A stretch of DNA of 64,000 bases, taken from positions 1-64,000 of the forward strand of contig JAQWPZ010000112.1 in NCBI GenBank assembly GCA_029245125.1, in the 5' to 3' direction. The DNA comes from Rubripirellula sp. (GTDB lineage Bacteria > Planctomycetota > Planctomycetia > Pirellulales > Pirellulaceae). Of the stretch, positions 36,905 to 45,983 are shown one piece after another; position 1 is the first letter of the stretch; every line of letters starts with the position of its first letter. The translations under genes were made by a program, and so were the position numbers. The notes beneath the pieces were generated by a model. The model did not search any database. It was not told the DNA's origin and was given only the letters and a program-made list of their open reading frames with translations.

Positions 36905-38269
36905 ATGAGTTCGACCAATCCAGCCTTTGTGAAGGCATTTGCTCGCCGCAACCGTGCTGCTTCTCAGTCGCCTACGCGGCCTCACGCAAGTATCGCATCA
37001 GCATCAGAAATTACAGAACCAGAAGTCTCGGGGCCAGAAGTCTCGGGGCCAGACGTCTCGGGGCCAGACGTCTCGGAGTCAGACGTCAGCTTCGTAGAAG
37101 GCGACACACCGCAGCCTCAGGAACAGTCCGTTGCCGATCGTGCGGGTGTTTGGCTTGACACCGTTCAGCCGCAGTTCGCTCGGGCGGATCAGCCTACGAC
37201 GGCTCCGCCGATTCCCCATGTCAATCTGCCAAGTGAGCCTGCACCGCCTCACACTCGGACGGTTGAAGAATCGCTTGCGGCTGACATGCAGACGCAAGTC
37301 AAAGAAAATTCGATTGATGAGCCGGTGATTACAGATTCGCTGCAACACATCCACACGGCTTATGCGACGGCTCCCGCCGATCTCGCCTTTTACCGACTTG
37401 ATACCACGCAGACGCCCGAAATCGAGTCGCCACCGGTGACCGATTTAGACGTTGAACCTGTCGTTCAAAACTTTGAAACGGAATCTGCTGCGGATATCCA
37501 AACGGAACGTGTTGCCACGCCCCAAAGCGTGGATCCCGAAGTCGTGACGACGACTCGCATCGACCCGACGCATGGAAGCGAGTCGCGTCCAATAGATCCA
37601 TCCGTGGAGCACGAGCAGCTAGCTCCGTTGGTTCCTTTTCGACCAGTCTGGGAAGTCGATGTCTTCGACATCCCTAAAATCGTCGCTGATTTGTTTTTCG
37701 AGGGTGCATTGTTTCAGCAGATCGCTGAACGGATGGGTGAAGCGGTTAACCGTGGTCTCAATAGCGTGTTGGTGACCAGTGCTCAGACCGGTGAGGGACG
37801 CAGTAGCGTCGCGATTGGAATCGCAATGGCGGCCGCAGCAGCTGGTATTCGTGTTGCGTTGGTTGACGCTGATACGAAAAACCCCAGCCTTGCGGATGAT
37901 CTTCGCTTGGAATTGCAATACGGTTGGGTAGATACAATTCGCGCCGGTCTGCCCATTGCCGAAGTGGCCGTTCACGCGGTTGAAGACGGTGTTACTCTTG
38001 TCCCGCTCATGCCACCGGGTGGGGCAACGGCGGCTACCGGTGCGGAAGTTGTTCAGCTGTTGGAAGAGATGCGGAACCGGTTTGAGTTAGTTGTGATCGA
38101 TGGTCCTGCCGAGTCACTGGACGATGTTCAGCATTATGCTTCAGTAGTTGATTCGGCGATCATCGTGCAGGATGTCACGCGCAGCGACCCGGCACGAATC
38201 AATGAATACTCTTGTCGACTTCGAGAACAGGGGATCACTGGTGTAGGCGTTGTGGAGAACTTTGCCTAA
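36905..38269 (+). CDS. BY-kinase/ParA-like P-loop protein with altered Walker A
   Basis: 454 residues from ATG 36905. The first 240 residues are low-complexity with a pentapeptide repeat (residues 38-62). The C-terminal 200 residues are a CpsD/CapB/Wzc-type ATPase fold: VLVTSAQTGEGRSSVAIGIA, ALVDADTKNPSLADDL (Walker A'), and ELVVIDGPAES (Walker B). The Walker A lysine is replaced by arginine (R299), and there is no C-terminal tyrosine cluster, so it may be a regulatory pseudo-kinase or an unusual ATPase. It probably works with the membrane protein encoded just upstream. Confidence 0.78.
   Translation: MSSTNPAFVKAFARRNRAASQSPTRPHASIASASEITEPEVSGPEVSGPDVSGPDVSESDVSFVEGDTPQPQEQSVADRAGVWLDTVQPQFARADQPTTAPPIPHVNLPSEPAPPHTRTVEESLAADMQTQVKENSIDEPVITDSLQHIHTAYATAPADLAFYRLDTTQTPEIESPPVTDLDVEPVVQNFETESAADIQTERVATPQSVDPEVVTTTRIDPTHGSESRPIDPSVEHEQLAPLVPFRPVWEVDVFDIPKIVADLFFEGALFQQIAERMGEAVNRGLNSVLVTSAQTGEGRSSVAIGIAMAAAAAGIRVALVDADTKNPSLADDLRLELQYGWVDTIRAGLPIAEVAVHAVEDGVTLVPLMPPGGATAATGAEVVQLLEEMRNRFELVVIDGPAESLDDVQHYASVVDSAIIVQDVTRSDPARINEYSCRLREQGITGVGVVENFA
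37016..37090 (+). repeat. 15-bp tandem repeat encoding (G/E)-P/S-(E/D)-V-S units
   Basis: Five 15-base units in a row, the middle ones nearly identical (gggccagacgtctcg), encode EPEVS-GPEVS-GPDVS-GPDVS-ESDVS in the N-terminal linker of the P-loop protein. The high identity suggests recent expansion by slippage. Confidence 0.85.
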
Positions 38270-38361
38270 GACGACATTTTTTCGTCGTTGATGCGATTAC
38301 CGCTGGCGCTTGTGTTTCGCTGGCAGCGAACACGTTTGATATCTGCTGGCCACGGTGGCGA

Positions 38362-38386
38362 GTTCGCTCATCACTGACGAGCGAAC
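38362..38386. terminator. Inverted repeat between convergent genes
   Basis: GTTCGCTC and GAGCGAAC form a perfect 8-bp stem around a 9-base loop in the gap between the rightward P-loop gene and the leftward DJ-1 gene. A smaller hairpin with a T-rich loop lies immediately after the stop at 38269. Confidence 0.45.
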
Positions 38387-38523
38387 ACTTTGTATCCATG
38401 CCAAAGCTGCTTGTGGGTCTTGCACGCTTGATGACTTTGCAGACGAATCGTAACTCGTTTGCACTTGCTCGATTGTCGTGGTTCGGCTTATTTGAAATTG
38501 ATACAGCGAGGCGGCGGGGCGAA

Positions 38524-39096
38524 TCAGGATGCCGCGGCTTGCCTTGCTTGCTGGAGCAATTCGATCCAGGGTCCGACGTAGTGTCCGTTGTCGTGGAACG
38601 TTCTACCACTGACCAGGTTGCCGTCGATCACACAAGGTGCGTCAACGAAGGTACCGCCGCAAACTTCTAAATCGAATTTGCACTTTGGTACCGTGGCCAT
38701 TTTGCGTCCGCGAACGCAGTCGGCATAGGCCGGGATTTCGACCCCATGGCACACGCTGGCAACTGGTTTGCCTGCGTTGAAGAAATGCTTCGTGATGCGG
38801 ACCAAGTTCTCGTCGTAGCGAATGTACTCGGGAGCCCTGCCACCGCTGAACAGAATCCCCGCGTATTTTTCGGGATCGACTTCGGCGAAAGCGATATCTG
38901 CTTCGATCGTGTACCCTTCCCATTCTTTGGTAATCGTCCAGCCTGGCTTCACCTCGTGCATCACCATTTGGTATTGGCGTTTTTCAGGTGCGGCGACGAT
39001 TGGTTTGAACCCTGCTTCTTGCAGCCGGTAATAGGGGTACATCGTGTCCAATGTTTCGGCTGCATCGCCGACGATGATCAGAACTTGATCGGTCAT
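38524..39096 (-). CDS. DJ-1/PfpI family protein
   Basis: 190 residues from ATG 39096, the usual family length; the open frame upstream to 39384 is not homologous. Core: QVLIIVGDAAETLDTMYPYY at the start, GILFSGGRAPEYIRYDENLV, and the nucleophile elbow A-S-V-C116-H117-G. These proteins are glyoxalases, deglycases, amidases or chaperones; activity cannot be told from sequence. It may be co-transcribed with the AmmeMemoRadiSam gene, 89 bases upstream. Confidence 0.9.
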   Translation of the reverse strand: MTDQVLIIVGDAAETLDTMYPYYRLQEAGFKPIVAAPEKRQYQMVMHEVKPGWTITKEWEGYTIEADIAFAEVDPEKYAGILFSGGRAPEYIRYDENLVRITKHFFNAGKPVASVCHGVEIPAYADCVRGRKMATVPKCKFDLEVCGGTFVDAPCVIDGNLVSGRTFHDNGHYVGPWIELLQQARQAAAS

Positions 39097-39185
39097 GACT
39101 GTTCCGCGAAAGGGTATTTGGTGGCTCGTGATGGGAGAGTATTGTGAGCTCGCGAGCGAATGCAGGCCAGCACCCAAGCGGGGGC

Positions 39186-42100
39186 TTACATCAGTACCCC
39201 CGCGTAGCCAACCACGCGGGAGTGATCGCCGGTGACGTCGCCGCTCGTGCCGTAGCCAATTTCGTTGTACACCGTCGATCGCTTCAGTTCTTGAAGTGTC
39301 ATTAAGATCAAGGCAGCGGGGATTTGACCGCACATACTGATGTTTTCCTGCTCGCAGATTTTTAGCAGGCCTTCCGGGTCGCATTTTGACAAGGCGGTTA
39401 ACGCGATTCGATCTCGGCGTTGATTTTCTTGTTCGTCGGCAAAGTGGTTCATATCGCTGCTGATGATTAGCAGGGGTGGGTCCTTCATCGCTGCCAAGCA
39501 GTTTGCCAAGGCTTTGGCAGCGGTTCTGAGTTGTTCGGCCGATCCACCTGACATCGCGATGGCGGCGATTTTTGTCTCGGGGGCAAGGCGATGCAGCAGT
39601 GGCAATTGAACTTCGATACCATGTTCGGCGCGGTGTGCGGCGGCGTCTAGTTCCATTCCCGGTACCGAAGCGGCGATCTGTTTTGCCAATTCGCTGTCAC
39701 CTGTCATTGTTGCTGTGTCAGACAAACGCCATTGATCGTGCGGTGCGACCGCCCAGGCGAGACCATCGGCGGTGTGCTTGGGCCCAATGATCAAGACTCG
39801 CCTTGGGAGTTTGATCCGCCGCCATACGTCGGCTGCGATCCGGCCGGAATAGCGTAGTCCTGCATGGGGAACCATTGCTGCGGCCACCGTTTTTTGCCCG
39901 GCGTCTGGCAACCCGGCAAGCAATTCGTCGACTAGGGCCTCACGGGCTGCGTCATCTGCGGGATAGAAAGAACCCGCCACCGCCGGTGGTCGCGATGAAG
40001 CCGTTGTTTCGGCTTGCGGGCCTGACGAGAGAGCGAGCTCTGGGCAAGTGGCATCACAGATCGTCGAGTAGACCGTGGTGCCCCGCGGCCGAAATCGCTG
40101 CCTGCCCAGTGTCTCCTCGAAAAGCTGATTGTCTGAGCTTGCCTGGTTGAACCCCAAGGCCCAATGTTGACCATCCATCAGTAGCAATGCTCTTGTTTGG
40201 CAGTGGACCCCTTTCAGGTCGTAGTGAGAGTCGCTGCCGTGGTGAATGACGCTAGAGAGCACTCCGATTTCTACCTTCCAGCGGTTTGATGGCTGAGTTT
40301 CCGCAAGCGAAGTTGCGGCCTTTTGCGTCAACTGAAATAAGGTCGCCTGCAGCGGGATACCTTCGCGAATGTTCAATTGCATCCAATGTATTGGTGGTTG
40401 CCGTTGATCGTAAGTCACGTGCAAGACCACGCCATTGACGCTGGCATCGGGAATGTCGCTGGCATAGTAAAAAGGTGTTGCACCAACCTCCAACGCCGAC
40501 AGATTGGACACAACCCAACCGCGAAGACGCTGTAGCTGGTCTGGCGAGTAAGCAGCAACATCGCGGACGGTATTCGGGTCGATGTCTTTCATCGGACCGC
40601 CGTAGCTGATGCCGTCAAAAATTTCGACGTTGGCATCGTCCCTCAGCCAGCTGCCAGGAGGCAGACCTGCCTTGGTGCAGACAGCGTCAAGAAACTGGCG
40701 TGCGTTCCAGGATCTTTCGGTTGCGACCATCGGCAGCAGCAAGCCAACGTGGTTTCCAGAACGGATTCTCAGTCCGTGGCGGCCGATTTCGATGGCACTG
40801 ATTTGATCGTTGCCGGCGACTCCGATGGGGCGTGCCGGACCGATGATTGATATCGAGAGATGTAAGTGTGGCAGCTCGCTTGCTGCGATTGGCGCCATCC
40901 GCGGGTCATGTTTGGCGGTTCGGTTGGCTGCATCGGCTAAAGCGGAAGCTAATTGGACCGGTGGTCCTTGCAAACCACAGCAACCACGCAAGGTCTCACC
41001 ACGTTTCAATGTGACGTAGATGCCCGCAATCTCTCGCTGGGCTAAATCCCCCAACGCCCCGGCGACGTCAAATGATTGATTTTGCACGACGGCTGAAACA
41101 TAGTGACAAGTTGCTTGATGAATCGTAGCGAGTTGCTCATCGTTGAACCCGGCCATCGGTTCATTGTTGGGATCAAAGGGCATCGTGTTACCTTCTACGG
41201 TGGATTCGGGTGTCGAGCGGATGACCGGCAGCGAAGATTTGTTGTGTTTGATTTGGATTGGTTGACGACGTGCACCCCAATTACCCGGACTGTTTTCGAA
41301 ACAGCCCGCGATATTGAATCCACAATTTGCACATCGGTTGCCGTTCATCGCGTAGCGGCCGAGCTGATACCAATCACGCTCGATCAGCAACTGGTTGCAA
41401 GCCGGGCAGTAAGTGCTCTGCCGCGAAACATCATGAACATTTCCGACGTAGGCGTAATGGAGTCCGGCCTGTCTGGCCAGGTCGTGTGCCTCCAGCAACG
41501 TTTCATGCGGGGTGGGACCACGATCCCGCATACGAAAGTCAGGGTGAAATGCGGTGAAGTGAACTGGTACGTCGGGGCCGACATTTTTGGCAATCCAGTC
41601 GCACAGCTGGCGAAATTCGTCCTGGCTGTCATTCCCCTGGGGGATGATCAGATTTGTTAATTCGACCCAGCAATCGCTTTCCTGCACTGCATAGCGAATC
41701 GTGTCCAGGACTGGGGCTAAATGGCCACCGGTCAAATTGAAGTAAAAGTCTTCTGTGAACGCTTTCAGGTCGATATTCGCAGCATCCATCGCTGCAAAGA
41801 AATCAGCTCTTGCGTCGGGGGTGATATAGCCAGCTGTCACCGCGACCGATTTGATCCCCCGAGCCCGGCAAGCGGTCGCTGTGTCAATCGCGTATTCCGC
41901 CCAGATAACCGGATCATTGTAGGTATACGCGACACTGCGGCAGCCGTTTGAAACGGCTGCTTCCGCGATCTCCTCTGGCATCGCTCGAGCGCTCAGACTA
42001 GCCACTTCTCGGCTCTTGGAAATGTCCCAGTTTTGGCAAAACTTGCAGCCGAGGTTACAGCCGGCGGTGCCGAAACTCAGCACAGGAGTTCCGGGCAGGA

Positions 42101-42341
42101 AGTGATTCAGTGGCTTCTTTTCAATTGGATCGATGCAGAAACCAGTGCTGCGGCCGTAGGTGTCCAGCACCAGCTGGTCATTTTGATTGATGCGGACAAA
42201 GCAGAAACCGCGGTCGCCCGGCTTTAACCGGCAGCCGCGTGGGCAAAGTTCGCAGAGGATTTTTCCGTCTGCCTCTCGAGTCCACCAACGCCCCATCGCG
42301 TCGCCTGACGAAGTGAATTCAGTACTCGAAGTTTCATTCAT
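39186..42341 (-). CDS. AmmeMemoRadiSam triple fusion (radical SAM + AMMECR1 + Memo)
   Basis: 1051 residues. N-terminal part (about 15-375): AmmeMemoRadiSam radical SAM enzyme with C95-x3-C99-x2-C102 and a C-terminal CPACNQ/CANCGF zinc-type cluster. Middle (about 390-590): AMMECR1 domain with TLRGCCGLQGP and ERSWNARQFLDAVC. Residues about 595-780 form an unassigned segment (VSNLSALEVG, LALGFNQASS). C-terminal part (786-1051): Memo domain with the metal ligands in VPHAGLRYSG, HRAEHGIEVQ and SSDMNHFAD, and the MCGQIPAA cysteine. These three families usually occur as separate neighbouring genes, so one polypeptide implies stoichiometric action. The reaction is not established. Confidence 0.92.
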   Translation of the reverse strand: MNETSSTEFTSSGDAMGRWWTREADGKILCELCPRGCRLKPGDRGFCFVRINQNDQLVLDTYGRSTGFCIDPIEKKPLNHFLPGTPVLSFGTAGCNLGCKFCQNWDISKSREVASLSARAMPEEIAEAAVSNGCRSVAYTYNDPVIWAEYAIDTATACRARGIKSVAVTAGYITPDARADFFAAMDAANIDLKAFTEDFYFNLTGGHLAPVLDTIRYAVQESDCWVELTNLIIPQGNDSQDEFRQLCDWIAKNVGPDVPVHFTAFHPDFRMRDRGPTPHETLLEAHDLARQAGLHYAYVGNVHDVSRQSTYCPACNQLLIERDWYQLGRYAMNGNRCANCGFNIAGCFENSPGNWGARRQPIQIKHNKSSLPVIRSTPESTVEGNTMPFDPNNEPMAGFNDEQLATIHQATCHYVSAVVQNQSFDVAGALGDLAQREIAGIYVTLKRGETLRGCCGLQGPPVQLASALADAANRTAKHDPRMAPIAASELPHLHLSISIIGPARPIGVAGNDQISAIEIGRHGLRIRSGNHVGLLLPMVATERSWNARQFLDAVCTKAGLPPGSWLRDDANVEIFDGISYGGPMKDIDPNTVRDVAAYSPDQLQRLRGWVVSNLSALEVGATPFYYASDIPDASVNGVVLHVTYDQRQPPIHWMQLNIREGIPLQATLFQLTQKAATSLAETQPSNRWKVEIGVLSSVIHHGSDSHYDLKGVHCQTRALLLMDGQHWALGFNQASSDNQLFEETLGRQRFRPRGTTVYSTICDATCPELALSSGPQAETTASSRPPAVAGSFYPADDAAREALVDELLAGLPDAGQKTVAAAMVPHAGLRYSGRIAADVWRRIKLPRRVLIIGPKHTADGLAWAVAPHDQWRLSDTATMTGDSELAKQIAASVPGMELDAAAHRAEHGIEVQLPLLHRLAPETKIAAIAMSGGSAEQLRTAAKALANCLAAMKDPPLLIISSDMNHFADEQENQRRDRIALTALSKCDPEGLLKICEQENISMCGQIPAALILMTLQELKRSTVYNEIGYGTSGDVTGDHSRVVGYAGVLM

Positions 42342-42515
42342 CCCCGGATTTTATCGGATCATGCCGGCAGGCGTGGTCGCTCTGTGGCAATTCAGTGGTG
42401 GCAGAATTAGCGGAGATTGCGGGGCTTACGCTCATTGCCAACCGCGATAGACTGTCCCGAAAGGCTAACTATCCCAGATTGAAACGCACCCCAGACTGAA
42501 GCGAGACAGAATCGT

Positions 42516-43634
42516 ATGAGCAATCAGCTCGCACACTCTCCTTTGGATCGTTGGCATCGTGAAGCCGGCGCCCGGATGGTTCCATTCGCGGGTTACGAGA
42601 TGCCGTTGCAGTACTCGTCGATTGTCGCCGAGCATGAGGCATGCCGGAATCGTGCGGCGTTGTTCGACGTTTCGCATATGGGCCGAATTCGGTTTGACGG
42701 TGAAGGCAGCGAACAAATGCTGGATCATCTTCTGACGCGGAAAGTTTCGGGCATGCCGGTAGGGGCGGTCCGATACGCATTGATGTGCAATAGCGATGGG
42801 GGCGTCTTGGATGACGTTCTTGTTTCATACTTGGAAACGCCTTCGGGACAGCGATACCACCTGATGGTGGTGAATGCATCGAACCACGAAAAGATATTGA
42901 GCTGGGTGACTGCTCGGTTGGATGATTACCCCAAGGTAACCGTTTCTGATCGCACTCAACTGACCGCGATGATCGCCGTGCAAGGTCCACTCGCGATGGA
43001 GACGATTAGACGTTTGTTTCGATTCGATCCAACCCGTCTGAAATATTACCGAGCGACGATCACGGATCAGTTTTCCAAACCTGTGATTTTGAGTCGCACC
43101 GGATACACAGGCGAAGACGGGGTTGAGTTGATCGTTCGGGCGGAGGATGCCCCTCGGGTTTGGGAGAATCTAATGTTGGCGGGTCGCGAGCATGGTTTCG
43201 CGGCCGCTGGATTGGGAGCTCGCGATACGTTAAGAATGGAGGCAGCGATGCCTCTGTATGGCCATGAACTTGACGAAGCAATCGATCCCCTCACCGCGGG
43301 ATTACGGTTCGCTTGTACTCTGAAAGATCGAGCTTTTATCGGTGATTCTGCGTTGCAGGAGATTGATCGCGCCGGACCAGCTAAAAGACGAATCGGCCTG
43401 TTGCCAGAGGGCAAACGGCCGGCGCGACAGGGTTGTGAAGTCCTCGATGTGAACGGCGAGACGATTGGGGTCGTCACCAGCGGTGGGCCGTCACCGACTC
43501 TCGGGAAACCGATTGCGATGGCTTTCGTTTCGGCTCATCATGCGGATGATACAGAATTTATGATCGACATTCGTGGCAAAACGGTTCGCGCTGTGCCCAC
43601 GCCGTTGCCTTTTTATCAACGCCCTTCCACGTAA
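42516..43634 (+). CDS. gcvT: Glycine cleavage system T protein (aminomethyltransferase)
   Basis: 372 residues. Hallmarks: AGARMVPFAGYEMPLQY, ALFDVSHMGRI, GGVLDDVLV, SRTGYTGEDGVEL and ARDTLRMEAAMPLYGHEL. The conserved Asp in the folate site lies in the VSHMG..DDV region. It transfers the aminomethyl carbon from GcvH to tetrahydrofolate. It heads an operon with gcvH (22-base gap) and a lipoate transferase; gcvP is not in the window. Confidence 0.96.
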   Translation: MSNQLAHSPLDRWHREAGARMVPFAGYEMPLQYSSIVAEHEACRNRAALFDVSHMGRIRFDGEGSEQMLDHLLTRKVSGMPVGAVRYALMCNSDGGVLDDVLVSYLETPSGQRYHLMVVNASNHEKILSWVTARLDDYPKVTVSDRTQLTAMIAVQGPLAMETIRRLFRFDPTRLKYYRATITDQFSKPVILSRTGYTGEDGVELIVRAEDAPRVWENLMLAGREHGFAAAGLGARDTLRMEAAMPLYGHELDEAIDPLTAGLRFACTLKDRAFIGDSALQEIDRAGPAKRRIGLLPEGKRPARQGCEVLDVNGETIGVVTSGGPSPTLGKPIAMAFVSAHHADDTEFMIDIRGKTVRAVPTPLPFYQRPST

Positions 43635-43656
43635 CACGAACTAGGAAATATTTGAT

Positions 43657-44058
43657 ATGACGCGTGACGAATCAAAGCTCCTTTATGCCGCCACACATGA
43701 ATGGGCTGCCATTGAGGAAGAGGGTGGGGATCGAGTCGCGACAATCGGCATTTCAGGATTTGCAATCGAGCAACTGAATGATCTAGTCTACATGGATCTG
43801 CCTGAAGTTGGTCGCAGCGTTGCTCCCGGAGAAGAGTTCGGCGAGGTTGAATCGGTCAAGGCTGTCAGCCCGATGTACAGCCCGGTAGCTGGGGAAGTTT
43901 TGGAAGTCCACACCGAACTGCCAGATCAATTGGAAAAGTTGAATGATGATCCGTTCAACTTTGGATGGATGATCAAGGTTCGACTGAGCAGTGATGAGGG
44001 GATCGATCAATTATTGGATCACGCCGCATATCAGAAGCAGTGCGCCGAATCACAGTAG
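43657..44058 (+). CDS. gcvH: Glycine cleavage system H protein
   Basis: 133 residues. The lipoyl-carrier signature FGEVESVKAVSPMYSP places the lipoylated lysine at K68. THEW near residue 13 and YMDLPEVG are typical. It shuttles intermediates between the P, T and L proteins. Directly downstream is a gene for an enzyme that attaches lipoate or octanoate, a functional link. Confidence 0.97.
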   Translation: MTRDESKLLYAATHEWAAIEEEGGDRVATIGISGFAIEQLNDLVYMDLPEVGRSVAPGEEFGEVESVKAVSPMYSPVAGEVLEVHTELPDQLEKLNDDPFNFGWMIKVRLSSDEGIDQLLDHAAYQKQCAESQ

Positions 44059-44143
44059 GCGGTTCGCAGTTCTGTTCTTCGCTCAAATCAGCACGCTAGA
44101 TTGCACCTCGTCCTGCAATCAGTCCCGGGCCTGCGGATAAAAA

Positions 44144-44893
44144 ATGGCTTCGATCGGTCGACTCATTCCTCTCACTGCCGGTGATCCGATCGAAAATATG
44201 TCGATCGATCAGGCACTGCTTGAATCAACGAGTCACGGTAAGGTTCCGGCCTTGAGGTTTTATCGCTGGAGCCGTCCGACATTGTCGCTCGGTTACTTTC
44301 AGAAATTCGCGGATCGCGACACCCACGCTGAAAGTGGGGGGCTCGATTGGGTACGTCGCAGTACAGGCGGAGGCGCGATCGTACATCATCACGAGTTGAC
44401 GTACAGTTTGTTTCTGCCGGCAGACCGCTCGACCGGCCATCATCGGGACCTCTACACGCAGGTTCATGGCGAGGTGGCTGCCAGTCTCCGAGAGTTTGGT
44501 GTTACTGCCGTACCGTATCGAATGCTTTCGAGATCGTTGCTGGCATCGACGCCGGCACCCTTCCTTTGTTTTCAGCGGCGGACCGATGAAGACCTAGTTG
44601 TAAGTGGCTACAAAATACTCGGCAGCGCGCAGCGGAAGGTTCGCGGTGCAGTCTTGCAGCATGGCAGTTTGTTGTTGAAAAGTAGTTCCTACGCACCTCA
44701 ACTGCCGGGTATTGCCGAATTGACCGCAACCTTGCCGCCGATTCAGCAACTCTCCGAGAAATTGGCGAATCGCTTGGCCAATCGGTTGGAGCTGGATTGG
44801 CAGGAAGACGGTCTCCGAGATCAGGAGTTGGAATCTGCGGCCAAAATCGCGGTTGCGAAGTTTGGTTCAACGCAGTGGAAACGCCGCCGATAG
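44144..44893 (+). CDS. Lipoate-protein ligase A / LipM-type octanoyltransferase family protein
   Basis: 249 residues of the BPL/LplA/LipB family. WVRRSTGGGAIVHH (about 69-82) is the RRxxGGGxVxH lipoyl-binding motif. C142 in PFLCFQRR and K157 in GYKILGSAQRK match the catalytic Cys and Lys of LipM-type octanoyl-ACP:GcvH transferases, which favours LipM over an ATP-dependent ligase. Placed after gcvH, it most likely modifies GcvH. Confidence 0.85.
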   Translation: MASIGRLIPLTAGDPIENMSIDQALLESTSHGKVPALRFYRWSRPTLSLGYFQKFADRDTHAESGGLDWVRRSTGGGAIVHHHELTYSLFLPADRSTGHHRDLYTQVHGEVAASLREFGVTAVPYRMLSRSLLASTPAPFLCFQRRTDEDLVVSGYKILGSAQRKVRGAVLQHGSLLLKSSSYAPQLPGIAELTATLPPIQQLSEKLANRLANRLELDWQEDGLRDQELESAAKIAVAKFGSTQWKRRR

Positions 44894-45224
44894 GGGCCTA
44901 TGACATTACGGCGCTAGCTCTTTCGGGTGGTGCGTACCCTAGAATCTAAAAAACATCTTGAACTGGAACGCCAATTGATGCCCGCTCGCCATTTTGGTTG
45001 CCTATAATCCGTATAAGTCCGATCCTCCACGTATTTACTAATCGAACGGGATCTTCTGTCGGAGACAGTTTGCTTGGCAGGTCGCTTTTCAAGATTGGGA
45101 TGGTCCAAATTCAGGTCAATGGCATGGCCGCAGTTGGTTTGGGCCATCCAGTTAAATTATCCCCCGATCGTCTTTCTTCAAGAGAAGAGCGGACATCGGT
45201 TAATCGTTCGGAAATGGTGATTTT
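44894..45224 (+). other. 331-base intergenic region upstream of the FHA gene
   Basis: No coding sequence is convincing. A TATAAT lies at 45003-45008 without a good -35. A compact hairpin CTGTC-GGA-GACAG is at 45056-45068, and ATGGCC/GGCCAT pair across 45124-45147. The region probably carries the promoter and a leader of the FHA gene. Confidence 0.4.
45003..45008 (+). promoter_or_regulatory. Possible -10 box upstream of the FHA gene
   Basis: A perfect TATAAT about 217 bases upstream of ATG 45225. No -35 hexamer of good quality at 16-18 bases, so confidence is low. Confidence 0.25.
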
Positions 45225-45929
45225 ATGCAGGTGAAACTCAAGGTGCTCAGCGGCAGCCATGAGGGAAAAGAGATTGGCATCTCGAGCGAAAAGTTTTTGA
45301 TCGGTCGAAGCGAATCTTGCCAGCTAAGACCGAAGAGTGAGTCGGTCAGCCGGAAGCATTGCATTCTTGTCATCAAAGACAATCGTGTTTTGGTTCAGGA
45401 TCTCAAGAGCCGCAACGGCACCTATGTCAACGACAAGCGATTGCCGACTGACAAAGCCAAAGTGGTTCGAAATGGGGATCAGTTGCGGGTCGGGAAACTT
45501 GGTTTCGTGCTTGTAATTGAGCATGGTCTGCAAGCAGCAAAGAAACCGGAAGTTGCCGATGTAGGTGATGCCGCGGCGCGGACTGTTGAGGCGGGATCGC
45601 ACGATAGCCGTTTCGAAGCGGTCGATGTGAGTGATTGGCTCGATGAAGCGGATCAGATCGATCGTGTTCGAAAAATGACCGATCCGGAGACTCGTCAGTT
45701 CCGTGTCGAAAATCTTGAGCTGGAATCTTCCGAAGTTGTCTCGGCAGCCTCAGACAGCACCGAATTGTCGGTCGACGAGTCAGCAGAGGATCAGGGTTCC
45801 AAACGCCGCAACACTCGCGACAAAAAAGAGAAGCCGGGTAAGCTTCCCGATGATGTCCGCAAAGCGATGACTGATAATTCGCGTGATGCCGCCGACAATG
45901 CTTTGAAGCGATTCTTTAGCGGTCGGTGA
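45225..45929 (+). CDS. FHA domain protein
   Basis: 234 residues. The N-terminal forkhead-associated domain (about 1-95) has the phosphothreonine-binding elements FLIGRSESCQLRPKSESVSRKH (G-R-S...S-x-x-H) and DLKSRNGTYVN. The rest is charged and probably disordered, ending in RDAADNALKRFFSGR. It should bind phosphothreonine on a protein target, possibly a product of a Ser/Thr kinase such as that at 16434; this link is inference. The ECF sigma gene starts 55 bases later. Confidence 0.9.
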   Translation: MQVKLKVLSGSHEGKEIGISSEKFLIGRSESCQLRPKSESVSRKHCILVIKDNRVLVQDLKSRNGTYVNDKRLPTDKAKVVRNGDQLRVGKLGFVLVIEHGLQAAKKPEVADVGDAAARTVEAGSHDSRFEAVDVSDWLDEADQIDRVRKMTDPETRQFRVENLELESSEVVSAASDSTELSVDESAEDQGSKRRNTRDKKEKPGKLPDDVRKAMTDNSRDAADNALKRFFSGR

Positions 45930-45983
45930 TTGCCGCGAAGTGGAAAAGGGGCTGAACACTAATCGTCCTGAGAACTACATCGG

